Source: Legionellales bacterium (GTDB lineage: Bacteria > Pseudomonadota > Gammaproteobacteria > Berkiellales > Berkiellaceae). Taken from it: a DNA stretch of 51,618 bases. The notes below the pieces were generated by a model that worked only from the letters and a program-made list of their open reading frames with translations, was not told the DNA's origin and made no database searches. Below, one piece after another: positions 36,184 to 44,329 of this stretch. The stretch is taken from positions 1-51,618 of the forward strand of contig CANJMM010000011.1 of assembly GCA_947475765.1 (NCBI GenBank), in the 5' to 3' direction. Within the stretch, counting starts at the first letter, position 1. Every line of letters starts with the position of its first letter. The position numbers were made by a program, and so were the translations under genes.

Positions 36184-36238
36184 GAAAAAAAAAGAAAAGA
36201 AAAGAAAAGAAAAGAAAAAAAAAGAAAAGAAAAAAAAG
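36184..36238. repeat. (AAAAG)n purine-only tandem tract upstream of ankyrin/NLS-like gene
   Basis: About ten AAAAG-type units with variants (AAAAAAAAG) follow the rseP stop and end just before the GAGAG ribosome site of the gene at 36252. A pentanucleotide repeat in a 5' untranslated region can vary in length and so alter the spacing or strength of upstream signals. Confidence 0.9.
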
Positions 36239-36251
36239 AGAGTGTATTTAT

Positions 36252-37034
36252 ATGAGTGTTCAGGAAGATTTTTATAAAGCATGTGAAATGGGTGAGTTAT
36301 CTAAAGTAAAAAATTTACTGGCTAAACACGACTATCCTGCCTATCACTTTATGCTAACAAAAATAGCAGAGGTTATTTTTCGTCAAAAATATATTGATGT
36401 AACGGCTGATGGGCATCGGGCGCTTAGAGTAGCCATACATGCCAGTCAGATTAATATAGTGGATTATTTGTTAAAAATACCTGCTATTTTAAATGACTTT
36501 GCTAAGCATAATAATAATATATTTGAGCTAGCTGTCTATCAAGGTGATTCGGATATGATGAATCGCTTATTAGATATTGAATCGGTTCAAAAAAGAGCAG
36601 CAGATAATCACAATTATATTCTCCGTGTGTTAATAATAAGAGATGAGCTTGAGTTAATTCATCGTATGTTAAGCCTCCCAGCTGTTCAAACAAAATTGAG
36701 TCAATCTGATTCTGATTCTGTTTTGAATGAGTTAATGCAAACAGCGCTTATTTTAGCTTTTAAAAAAGGAAATCATCAGGCCTTGGCTCTGTTAAAACCG
36801 TATTTGCCTGAAGGCTTAAACAAAATAACAGAAGTAGAGCCAGAACCTGAACCTGAACCTGTCATCGCACCTGTTTTATTTTTGGAAAATAATCCTTTGG
36901 CCTCTAATTTGGCCTCTAATTTGGCTTCTAAAAAAAGAAAAAAAAGATCTGCTGCCGACTCACCTCTGCCAATAGATAAGAGTAATGCAGAGCCAGAAAA
37001 GAAGAAGTTAAGAAGTGGGAGAACATTTGGTTAG
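36252..37034 (+). CDS. Ankyrin-type protein with nuclear-localisation-like tail; candidate effector
   Basis: A 260-residue protein. Residues 1-185 form helical pairs of ankyrin type (F-Y-K-A-C-E-M-G-E-L-S-K-V-K-N-L-L; L-R-V-A-I-H-A-S-Q-I-N-I-V-D-Y-L-L; F-E-L-A-V-Y-Q-G-D-S-D-M-M-N-R-L-L). A linker with E-P-E-P-E-P-E-P follows near 196, then the repeat N-L-A-S-N-L-A-S. The tail has K-K-R-K-K-R at 227-232 and K-K-K-L-R-S-G-R 18 residues later, resembling a bipartite nuclear signal. No signal peptide is seen. It is inserted in the otherwise conserved rseP-bamA junction. An effector acting in the host nucleus is plausible but inferred from composition and context. Confidence 0.65.
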   Translation: MSVQEDFYKACEMGELSKVKNLLAKHDYPAYHFMLTKIAEVIFRQKYIDVTADGHRALRVAIHASQINIVDYLLKIPAILNDFAKHNNNIFELAVYQGDSDMMNRLLDIESVQKRAADNHNYILRVLIIRDELELIHRMLSLPAVQTKLSQSDSDSVLNELMQTALILAFKKGNHQALALLKPYLPEGLNKITEVEPEPEPEPVIAPVLFLENNPLASNLASNLASKKRKKRSAADSPLPIDKSNAEPEKKKLRSGRTFG

Positions 37035-37194
37035 CAGCTAACTTTTATCATTCTTCAATCATTCTTGAATCATTCAACAGTGGCTTTAATGATTGATAAT
37101 AGCTGTGATAGTATGATTTAAATAAATAAAAAAACAAAACAATTTAGGTGAATGGCAAAACATGATGTTGACTGAAAAAGCAGGGAAATGCACC

Positions 37195-39594
37195 ATGCAA
37201 AAAAAAGGAACTAAGTCATATTTAGCCATGGCTTTAGGTGTGCTAGGCCTGACAGCCTCTAGCTGGGCATTGGCCTTTGATGCCTTTAAAATACAAGATA
37301 TTAGAGTAGAAGGGCTTCAACGGATATCAGAAGGAACCGTCTTTAATTATCTGCCGGTACATGTCGGCGATGAAATGACCAATAAACAAACGCAAGAAAT
37401 CATCGAAGAGCTTTATGAAACCGGTTTTTTTAGTGATATTCAAGTTTTTAAAGACGCAAATACCCTGATTGTTAAGTTAATAGAGCGTCCCGCTATTGGT
37501 AAATTTGAGCTGAAAGGCTCAAAAGATTTAAAAGACGAGAATATTAAGCAAATTACTAAATCCCATGGCATGGTAGAAGGGAATACTTACGATGTCGCAG
37601 CGCTGGATCGCCTAAAATCTGAAATGCAGCGGTTTTATTTTGCCCATGGAAAGTATGGCGCAACGATTGAGTCAGAAGTCACCGAGCAAAGTCGTAATCG
37701 TGTGAGCATAAAAATAACGGTCAAAGAAGGCTCAGTTGCTCGAATTCGGTCTATTAATATTATGGGCAATACAGCTTTTACTGATTCGGATATTCGTCGA
37801 CAAATGACCTTGTCTACTCGTAGCCCTGTTTCATGGTTTACCAAAGACGATCAATATGATAAACAAAAATTCATGCAAGACATGGAAAAAATTAGAAATT
37901 ATTATGTTGATAGAGGTTATGCAAATTTTCATATTGTTTCCACTCAGGTATCTATTTCGCCTAATCGTAAAGATATTTATTTAACCTTAAGCCTTAATGA
38001 AGGTAGTTGTTATAAAATCAGCGGGCATGAGTTTACAGGGCAGCCTTTGTTTGAACATAAAGAGCTTTCTAAAAGTAGTATATTTAAACCAGGCGATATT
38101 TATTCGCGCGCTAAAATTACAGAAACGATTAATCGCTTGCAAGGGAAGTATGGTGAGGAAGGTTATGCCTTTTCTAAAATTAATCCTATTTTAGAGTATG
38201 ACGAAGAAAAAAAGTTTGTGCACGTAAAGTTTTTCATTGAGCCGGGTCAGCGGGTTTATGCGAATAGAATTATGTTTAAAGGTAACACCAAAACAAAAGA
38301 CAGTGTGATTCGGCGTGAGTTAATTCAACATGAAGGAGGTTGGGTTTCAACTAAAAAAGTAGAAGATTCCAAAAAGATTTTGGATAGAACCGGCTATTTT
38401 TCTGAAGTACAAGTCGAAACCAATCCGGTGGCAGGCAAACCAGATCATGTTGATATAAACTATACAGTCGAAGAAGCGGCAGCAGGCTCCATGAATGGTG
38501 GGGTAGGTTATTCAGATATCGATAAATTTATTTTTAATGCTGAATTTAGCAACCGAAATGTGTTAGGAACTGGCAATAGTTCAGATGTTAGCTTAAATTT
38601 ATCTAAAGCCTATAAAACGTTTAATGTCAGTTATAACGAACCGTTTTATACTTTAGATGGAATGAGCCGCGGATATAATTTGTACTATTCTAAAACAAAG
38701 TTATCTGAAACCACTGATATTTCCAATTATTCTTCAGATGCCTTAGGGGGCAATGTAACCTATGGTATACCCTTATCTTTGCATAATAGATTGTCATTTG
38801 GGTTCGGGTATCAAAATATAGAGATCAACTCAAGTGGTTTTAATTTTAATGATGCGTATCAAGGCGTGGGTTTGTCTGGTGATAAAATCCCTCTAGAAAT
38901 TCGACATTTTTTAGCGGATGGACATAATTTTAATGAGTTTAGTCTTTCGATGTCTCTTATGCACAATTCACTCGATAGATATATTTTTCCTGAAAATGGA
39001 TTAAGACACGGTTTATCATTGCAAGCGACTGTACCGGGTTCAGGTTTACAATATTATCGACTAAGTTACACAGCTCAGCATTATAAATATATTTCAAATG
39101 GTTTTATTTTTATGATGATGGGATCATCTGGATATGGTAATGGTTATGGTAAAACAAAAGATTTGCCATTTTACAAGAATTTTTATGTAGGCGGTGCCAA
39201 ATCTGTTCGAGGGTATCGTGAAAGTAGCCTTGGGCCAAAAGATTCATTAGGGAAGCCTTTTGGTGGAAATGCGATGGTCAATGCAACAGCGGCCTTAATT
39301 ATTCCCTCATTTTTTGTTCCAGAGGCAAAATCAGTTCGAACCGCATTTTTTGTGGATGGCGGTCAAGCTTATTATGCAAATCATCATAAACAACATGAAA
39401 TTGCTCTCCCTTCTGGCGAGACCTTAAGTTATGCTTCTCGTAATCCAAAAGGGATTCGTTATTCAGCAGGTGTTTCTTTAACTTGGATGTCGCCTTTATC
39501 GCCTATTGTGTTTAGTTTTGCTGTGCCTTTAAATAACGACAAAAAAGTGGATAAAACCAGAGGGTTTAGTTTTAATTTTGGTACAGTGTTTTAG
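37195..39594 (+). CDS. bamA: Outer membrane protein assembly factor BamA
   Basis: The core beta-barrel subunit of the BAM complex, which inserts outer-membrane proteins. From ATG 37195 it has 799 residues with a normal Sec signal (M-Q-K-K-G-T-K-S-Y-L...W-A-L-A before F-D-A-F). An ATG at 37162 with AGGTG upstream is the alternative and adds 11 residues. Five POTRA domains (about residues 25-430; first I-Q-D-I-R-V-E-G-L-Q-R-I) lead to the Omp85 barrel, with the V-R-G-Y loop motif in S-V-R-G-Y-R-E-S. The last residue is Phe, as expected for barrels. It begins the bamA-skp-lpxD-fabZ-lpxA-lpxB-rnhB-dnaE run. Confidence 0.95.
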   Translation: MQKKGTKSYLAMALGVLGLTASSWALAFDAFKIQDIRVEGLQRISEGTVFNYLPVHVGDEMTNKQTQEIIEELYETGFFSDIQVFKDANTLIVKLIERPAIGKFELKGSKDLKDENIKQITKSHGMVEGNTYDVAALDRLKSEMQRFYFAHGKYGATIESEVTEQSRNRVSIKITVKEGSVARIRSINIMGNTAFTDSDIRRQMTLSTRSPVSWFTKDDQYDKQKFMQDMEKIRNYYVDRGYANFHIVSTQVSISPNRKDIYLTLSLNEGSCYKISGHEFTGQPLFEHKELSKSSIFKPGDIYSRAKITETINRLQGKYGEEGYAFSKINPILEYDEEKKFVHVKFFIEPGQRVYANRIMFKGNTKTKDSVIRRELIQHEGGWVSTKKVEDSKKILDRTGYFSEVQVETNPVAGKPDHVDINYTVEEAAAGSMNGGVGYSDIDKFIFNAEFSNRNVLGTGNSSDVSLNLSKAYKTFNVSYNEPFYTLDGMSRGYNLYYSKTKLSETTDISNYSSDALGGNVTYGIPLSLHNRLSFGFGYQNIEINSSGFNFNDAYQGVGLSGDKIPLEIRHFLADGHNFNEFSLSMSLMHNSLDRYIFPENGLRHGLSLQATVPGSGLQYYRLSYTAQHYKYISNGFIFMMMGSSGYGNGYGKTKDLPFYKNFYVGGAKSVRGYRESSLGPKDSLGKPFGGNAMVNATAALIIPSFFVPEAKSVRTAFFVDGGQAYYANHHKQHEIALPSGETLSYASRNPKGIRYSAGVSLTWMSPLSPIVFSFAVPLNNDKKVDKTRGFSFNFGTVF

Positions 39595-39631
39595 TTTTTA
39601 ATTTTAATTTTAATTTTAATTTAATGGAGAT
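39595..39631. repeat. TTTTAA tandem repeat between bamA and skp
   Basis: About four to five units of a 6-bp TTTTAA repeat fill the bamA-skp gap and run into the GGAG ribosome site of skp. Confidence 0.85.
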
Positions 39632-39641
39632 AATAAATAAG

Positions 39642-40199
39642 ATGTGTATGACAAGAAATAAAAAATTAAGCCAAGCGCTAGCAGGCGCTGCTTTGGCGGT
39701 TATCATGGCTTTTGCATCAGGTATGCCACAAGCAGTGGCTGATACGGCGCCAGCAGCAGCACTTAAAATAGGGGTAATTGATATTGGCCAACTGTTAGCA
39801 GGTTCACCAAAAGCTAAGGCTATTGGAGATAAGCTCAAAAAAGAATTTCAAGTGCGCGAAGGCAATATGATCTCAAGTGAAAAGGGAATTAAAGAAAAAG
39901 AAGAAAAATTAGAGCGCAATAAAGCCGTAATGGGTGAAGTTGAGCGTTCAAAGTTAGAAAAAGAAGTGTATACCGGAAAGCGCGACTTAGCACGCTTACA
40001 AGCTGAATATCGTGAAGATGTGTCTATTCGTCAACGGGAAGAAACAGATAAATTTTTTAAAGACGTTAGGGTTATTATTCAAAGCATTGCGACAGCTCAA
40101 AAATACAATTTAATTATTAACGCAGAGGCAGCACCTTATTGGGATGACAAGGTAAATATTACCCAACAAGTGCTCAAGCAATTAAATCAAAAGGCTTAA
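39642..40199 (+). CDS. skp: OmpH/Skp family periplasmic chaperone
   Basis: A periplasmic chaperone that holds unfolded outer-membrane proteins for BamA. It is 185 residues from ATG 39642. An upstream ATG at 39624 is part of the ATGGAG ribosome site and is rejected as start. The signal peptide ends near P-Q-A-V-A before D-T. The OmpH start K-I-G-V-I-D-I-G-Q-L-L is followed by a charged coiled-coil region (about 75-150) forming the tentacles, and a final helix-strand segment with N-L-I-I-N-A-E-A-A. Position after bamA is conserved. Confidence 0.93.
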   Translation: MCMTRNKKLSQALAGAALAVIMAFASGMPQAVADTAPAAALKIGVIDIGQLLAGSPKAKAIGDKLKKEFQVREGNMISSEKGIKEKEEKLERNKAVMGEVERSKLEKEVYTGKRDLARLQAEYREDVSIRQREETDKFFKDVRVIIQSIATAQKYNLIINAEAAPYWDDKVNITQQVLKQLNQKA

Positions 40200-40220
40200 T
40201 TTTTTATTTAGGTAGTTTTT

Positions 40221-41270
40221 ATGCAAAAAGGTCAGGCATATAAGTTAAATGAATTGGCTGAACTTTTTCAAGCTAAAGTAATTGGCGACGGCTTTTTTAT
40301 TGTAGATGCCGTTGCTGATATTACTAAAGCAAAAAAAGGGGATCTTAGCTTTATTTATGATAGTAGTTATCATGATTGGCTGGCTAAAACCGAGGCAAGT
40401 GTTGTTTGCTTGTCTTTAGATTTTGAACAAGAAGCCATTTCGATGCAAGCTCAAAATGGCATAAATTTTGTATTGCATGCCAATCCACGTTATTTGTTTG
40501 CTAAAATTTGCCAAATGTTATACCCGTATTCTTCAGATTATACTGGCCTTCATGCAACAGCGGTAATTCATCCATCGGTAAGCTTGGGGATGAATGTTGT
40601 TATTGAACCGAATTGTGTGCTTGGCGCCAATACAGTCATTGCTTCTAATACTATAATTAAAGCCAATACAGTCATAGGTTCAGGCGTTAAAATAGGGCAA
40701 GGTTGCCTCATTCATCCTAATGTAACTATCTATGATGGCTGCACCCTAGGCAACCAAGTTGTGATTCAAAGCGGTGCCGTGATAGGTAGTGATGGATTTG
40801 GCTTTGTAAATGAAAAAGGTAAGTGGGAAAAAATTCCGCAATTAGGTTGTGTGATGATAGGGGATGGGGTAGAAATTGGCGCAAATACCTGCATTGATAG
40901 AGGGGCGCTTGAAGACACGATTATTAGTCGAAATGTTATTTTAGATAACTTAATTCAAGTTGCACATAATGTACAAATAGGCGAAGGAACAGCCATTGCA
41001 GGCTGTTCTGCTATTGCTGGTTCAACAAAAATTGGAAAATATTGTTTAATCGGTGGAGCAGCTCGAATTAATGGTCATATTGAAATTGCTGATAAAGTCA
41101 CTCTTTTAGGGGGAACCAACGTAGTTAAATCTATTAGCGAATCGGGGGGGGTTTATGCCTCTGCTATCAATGAGAGACCAGCTCAAACATGGAAAAGAAC
41201 TTTATTTAGGTTGCATAGTATAGACACATTACAAAAGCGTGTTAAAGCATTAGAAACAAAGTATAAGTAG
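40221..41270 (+). CDS. lpxD: UDP-3-O-acyl-glucosamine N-acyltransferase
   Basis: Third lipid A enzyme; it adds the N-linked hydroxyacyl chain from ACP. It is 349 residues. The N-terminal uridine-binding domain (with G-D-L-S-F-I-Y) is followed by a left-handed beta-helix of hexapeptide repeats from about residue 110 and a C-terminal helix. The catalytic His is in Q-V-A-H-N-V-Q-I-G near 249. It lies 21 bp after skp and 16 bp before fabZ, the standard order. Confidence 0.96.
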   Translation: MQKGQAYKLNELAELFQAKVIGDGFFIVDAVADITKAKKGDLSFIYDSSYHDWLAKTEASVVCLSLDFEQEAISMQAQNGINFVLHANPRYLFAKICQMLYPYSSDYTGLHATAVIHPSVSLGMNVVIEPNCVLGANTVIASNTIIKANTVIGSGVKIGQGCLIHPNVTIYDGCTLGNQVVIQSGAVIGSDGFGFVNEKGKWEKIPQLGCVMIGDGVEIGANTCIDRGALEDTIISRNVILDNLIQVAHNVQIGEGTAIAGCSAIAGSTKIGKYCLIGGAARINGHIEIADKVTLLGGTNVVKSISESGGVYASAINERPAQTWKRTLFRLHSIDTLQKRVKALETKYK

Positions 41271-41286
41271 GCGGGGAAATTCTAGT

Positions 41287-41766
41287 ATGACCATAATCTC
41301 TGAAAATGAAGCAGGTATTAAATTACCATTGTATATTAATGACATTGTGCAATATTTACCGCACCGGTATCCTTTTTTATTAATCGATAAAGTGATTGAT
41401 ATTGAACTAAATCATTCTATTGTAGCGCTTAAAAATGTAACGATTAATGAGCCATTTTTTACAGGGCATTTTCCTGAGCAAGCAGTGATGCCAGGTGTAT
41501 TAATTATTGAAGCTTTGGCACAAGCAGGTGGAATTCTTGCTTATATTTCAACTAAAACCAAACCAACCGAATATTTGTTTTACTTGGCTTCATTAGAGCG
41601 GGCAAAATTTAAACAAATGGTCTTGCCAGGAGACAGCCTACATTTACATGTAAAATTAATCGCAAATAAAGGCAGTTTTTGGAAAATACATGGTGAAGCT
41701 AAAGTAGACGGGAATTTAGTCTGCTCGGTGGATATATTAAGTGCTATGAGGAAGAGAGAGTCGTGA
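41287..41766 (+). CDS. fabZ: 3-hydroxyacyl-ACP dehydratase FabZ
   Basis: A hotdog-fold dehydratase of fatty-acid elongation that competes with LpxA/LpxD for hydroxyacyl-ACP. It is 159 residues, slightly long through an N-terminal lead (M-T-I-I-S-E-N-E-A-G). Signatures are L-P-H-R-Y-P-F-L-L-I-D, the catalytic His in T-G-H-F-P-E near residue 61 and the Glu in I-I-E-A-L-A-Q-A-G-G near 75. It overlaps lpxA by 4 bp (GTGA). Confidence 0.96.
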   Translation: MTIISENEAGIKLPLYINDIVQYLPHRYPFLLIDKVIDIELNHSIVALKNVTINEPFFTGHFPEQAVMPGVLIIEALAQAGGILAYISTKTKPTEYLFYLASLERAKFKQMVLPGDSLHLHVKLIANKGSFWKIHGEAKVDGNLVCSVDILSAMRKRES

Positions 41767-42533
41767 TTTCAGATAAGGCAATCATTGATCCTAAGGCAAA
41801 AATTGGTAAAAATGTCAGCATTGGCCATTTTTCTATCATTGGCGATCAAGTTGAAATAGAAGAAGGTACCTGGATTGCACCACATGTAGTGATTCAAGGG
41901 CCTACAAAAATTGGTAAAAATAATCAATTTTTTCAATTTTCTTCAATTGGTGGTGCTCCTCAAGATAAAAAATATAAGGGTGAAAACACCCATTTAGTGA
42001 TTGGCGATAATAATATCTTTCGTGAATCAGTCACGGTATCTAGAGGGACAACCCAAGGCGGTGGTAAAACCGTTATTGGAGATGACAATTTATTGATGGC
42101 TTATGTACACATCGCGCATGATTGTTCAGTCGGCTCGCATACAATATTTTCAAATAATGCCAGTTTAGCAGGACATGTAGTGGTCAATGATTATGCAATA
42201 TTAGGTGGCTTAGTAGGGGTCCATCAATTTTGCAATGTTGGCAGTTATAGTTTTTGTGGTGGCGGCAGTATTATTATAAAAGATGTGGCACCTTTTGTGA
42301 CAGTGTCTGGGCACCCCGCAGTAACGCATGGCTTAAACTTAGAGGGCTTAAAAAGGCGCGGATTAGAACCTGAAGTTATTTTATCGCTCAAGCGAGCGTA
42401 TAAAATTATTTTTAGACAAGGTTTGACGATAGATCAAGCAGTTGAAAAAATTCGAGGATCTGAACAGTCTTCCCAGTGGATTGAATTATTAATTAATTTT
42501 GTGAAAAGCTCAGAACGTGGAATCATTAGATAA
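41763..42533 (+). CDS. lpxA: UDP-N-acetylglucosamine acyltransferase
   Basis: First lipid A enzyme; it O-acylates UDP-GlcNAc. It is 256 residues with a GTG start at 41763, overlapping fabZ. Hexapeptide-repeat beta-helix from the start (I-I-D-P-K-A-K-I-G-K-N-V-S-I-G), catalytic His in H-I-A-H-D-C near residue 120, and the H-P-A-V-T-H-G-L-N-L-E-G-L-K-R-R-G segment in the C-terminal domain. It overlaps lpxB by 17 bp. Confidence 0.96.
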   Translation: MISDKAIIDPKAKIGKNVSIGHFSIIGDQVEIEEGTWIAPHVVIQGPTKIGKNNQFFQFSSIGGAPQDKKYKGENTHLVIGDNNIFRESVTVSRGTTQGGGKTVIGDDNLLMAYVHIAHDCSVGSHTIFSNNASLAGHVVVNDYAILGGLVGVHQFCNVGSYSFCGGGSIIIKDVAPFVTVSGHPAVTHGLNLEGLKRRGLEPEVILSLKRAYKIIFRQGLTIDQAVEKIRGSEQSSQWIELLINFVKSSERGIIR

Positions 42534-43695
42534 AAACAATCAAAAAATAGCGATTGCTATTGTTGCGGGGGAAGCCTCGGGCGATATCTTAGGCGCAGGA
42601 TTAATCCGCTCTTTAAAACAAACTTATCCAGAAGCAGAGTTTTGGGGTATTGGCGGAGAAAGAATGTTGTCAGAGGGCTTTCATACGCTATACCCCATAG
42701 AAAGACTTTCTGTTATGGGGATTTTTGAGCCGCTTAAAAGACTGCTTGAGCTGTTAAAAATACGCCGTAATATTATAGCGCACTGCTTGCTTAAAAAACC
42801 GGATATTTTTATTGGTATTGACTCACCTGATTTTAATTTAAATATTGAGCAAAAGCTCAAAAAAAACAAAATTAAAACCATTCATTATGTCGGACCTTCT
42901 GTTTGGGCTTGGCGTCAAAGTCGGATTCATAAAATTAAATCGGCGACCGATTTGGTTTTGTTGCTTTTTCCTTTTGAAAAGCTAATTTATGAACACTTTC
43001 AGGTTAATCATGAATGTGTGGGGCATTTGGCTGCTCAAGAAATCCCTATTGAAATAAATAAGTATGAGTACCGTGAAAAACTAGGATTATCTGAATCTGA
43101 TATTATCGTTGCTATTTTACCTGGATCTCGTGACTCAGTTATACGCTACCATACTAAATTATTTGCGCAATCAGCTAAAAACCTGAATACCCTTTGGGGA
43201 AAACGTCATAAAAATAAAATTGTTTATGTCACGGCTATGCCAAACGAAAAAAAATTAGCACTTTTTAAAAAAAACTGGCCAAAAGATCTGGATATTCGCT
43301 GTTTTGTGAATCAATCTAGAGAAGTGTTAGGGGCTGCAGATATTGCTTTATTGGCTTCAGGTACCGTTAGCCTAGAGGCCATGTTAATGAAAACACCTAT
43401 GGTTGTAGCCTACAAGATGTCGGCAGTTACTTTTTTAATTGCTAAGTTATTAGTTAAGACAAAATTTGTAGCATTACCTAATTTAATAGCCCAGGAAGAA
43501 ATTGTACCTGAGATGATTCAAGGTAAAGCGCAGCCTTTATTAATTGCAGAAAAAATGCTAAGATTTTTAGTGGATTTAGGCTATCGAGATGTTATCGAAG
43601 AAAAGTTCACTGAAATGCATAAGTTTATTTTAAAAGACACGCATCATTTGGCAGCCTCTTCTGTTATTTCAGTTTTAAATAAAAAACATGAATGA
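42517..43695 (+). CDS. lpxB: Lipid A disaccharide synthase
   Basis: A GT-B glycosyltransferase joining UDP-diacylglucosamine and lipid X. It is 392 residues from GTG 42517 inside lpxA. The family N-terminus A-G-E-A-S-G-D-I-L-G-A is at about residues 18-28, I-G-I-D-S-P-D-F-N is in the first domain, and V-G-P-S-V-W-A-W-R follows. The C-terminal donor site has L-L-P-G-S-R and L-A-S-G-T-V-S-L-E-A. Its end overlaps rnhB as ATGAATGA. Confidence 0.95.
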   Translation: MESLDKNNQKIAIAIVAGEASGDILGAGLIRSLKQTYPEAEFWGIGGERMLSEGFHTLYPIERLSVMGIFEPLKRLLELLKIRRNIIAHCLLKKPDIFIGIDSPDFNLNIEQKLKKNKIKTIHYVGPSVWAWRQSRIHKIKSATDLVLLLFPFEKLIYEHFQVNHECVGHLAAQEIPIEINKYEYREKLGLSESDIIVAILPGSRDSVIRYHTKLFAQSAKNLNTLWGKRHKNKIVYVTAMPNEKKLALFKKNWPKDLDIRCFVNQSREVLGAADIALLASGTVSLEAMLMKTPMVVAYKMSAVTFLIAKLLVKTKFVALPNLIAQEEIVPEMIQGKAQPLLIAEKMLRFLVDLGYRDVIEEKFTEMHKFILKDTHHLAASSVISVLNKKHE

Positions 43696-44329
43696 GCCCA
43701 GTTATATTATAGGCGTAGACGAAGCCGGCAGGGGGCCTTTAGCGGGCTCGGTTTTTGCAGCGGCAGTATTATACGATAGCAATAAGCAGCCTATTTTTTC
43801 CGGACTAAACGATTCTAAAAAACTGTCCGAAAAAAAACGCGAAGTATTGTTTTCTGAAATACAAATACATTCTGTTTACTCAAGTATACAGTTTAGCTCT
43901 GTAATAGAAATTGACGAAATAAACATTTTGCAAGCAACTTTATTGGCAATGAAACGTGCCATTGAAAAAGTTATTGCTTATATTACCCAAGATTTAGGTT
44001 GCCAAATAAATAGCTTAAAAAAAATATATATAGACGGAAATCAGGCGCCAAAATTATCTTTACCCTATCAATTCGTCCCTATTGAAACGATTGTACAGGG
44101 TGATGCAATTATGCCTATTATTAGCGCTGCCTCAATCTTAGCAAAAGTACAACGAGACAGAGAGATGCAGGCTTTAAGTTTGATTTACCCTCAGTATTTT
44201 TTTGACAAACACAAAGGCTATGGCACAAAATTACACGTACAAGCCTTAAATGAGCACGGCCCATGTAAAATCCATCGAAAAAGCTTTTCACCAGTTAAAA
44301 ATCTTATGCATCTTGCAGTTGAAGAATGA
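43688..44329 (+). CDS. rnhB: Ribonuclease HII
   Basis: Removes single ribonucleotides and RNA from RNA-DNA hybrids. It is 213 residues. The metal site Asp11-Glu12 is in I-G-V-D-E-A-G-R-G-P-L-A-G, a further Asp is in I-Y-I-D-G-N, and the last acidic site is in A-S-I-L-A-K-V-Q-R-D. The G-Y-G-T motif and H-R-K-S-F end are normal. It is coupled to lpxB (8-bp overlap) and dnaE (4-bp overlap), the conserved lpxB-rnhB-dnaE order. Confidence 0.96.
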   Translation: MNEPSYIIGVDEAGRGPLAGSVFAAAVLYDSNKQPIFSGLNDSKKLSEKKREVLFSEIQIHSVYSSIQFSSVIEIDEINILQATLLAMKRAIEKVIAYITQDLGCQINSLKKIYIDGNQAPKLSLPYQFVPIETIVQGDAIMPIISAASILAKVQRDREMQALSLIYPQYFFDKHKGYGTKLHVQALNEHGPCKIHRKSFSPVKNLMHLAVEE

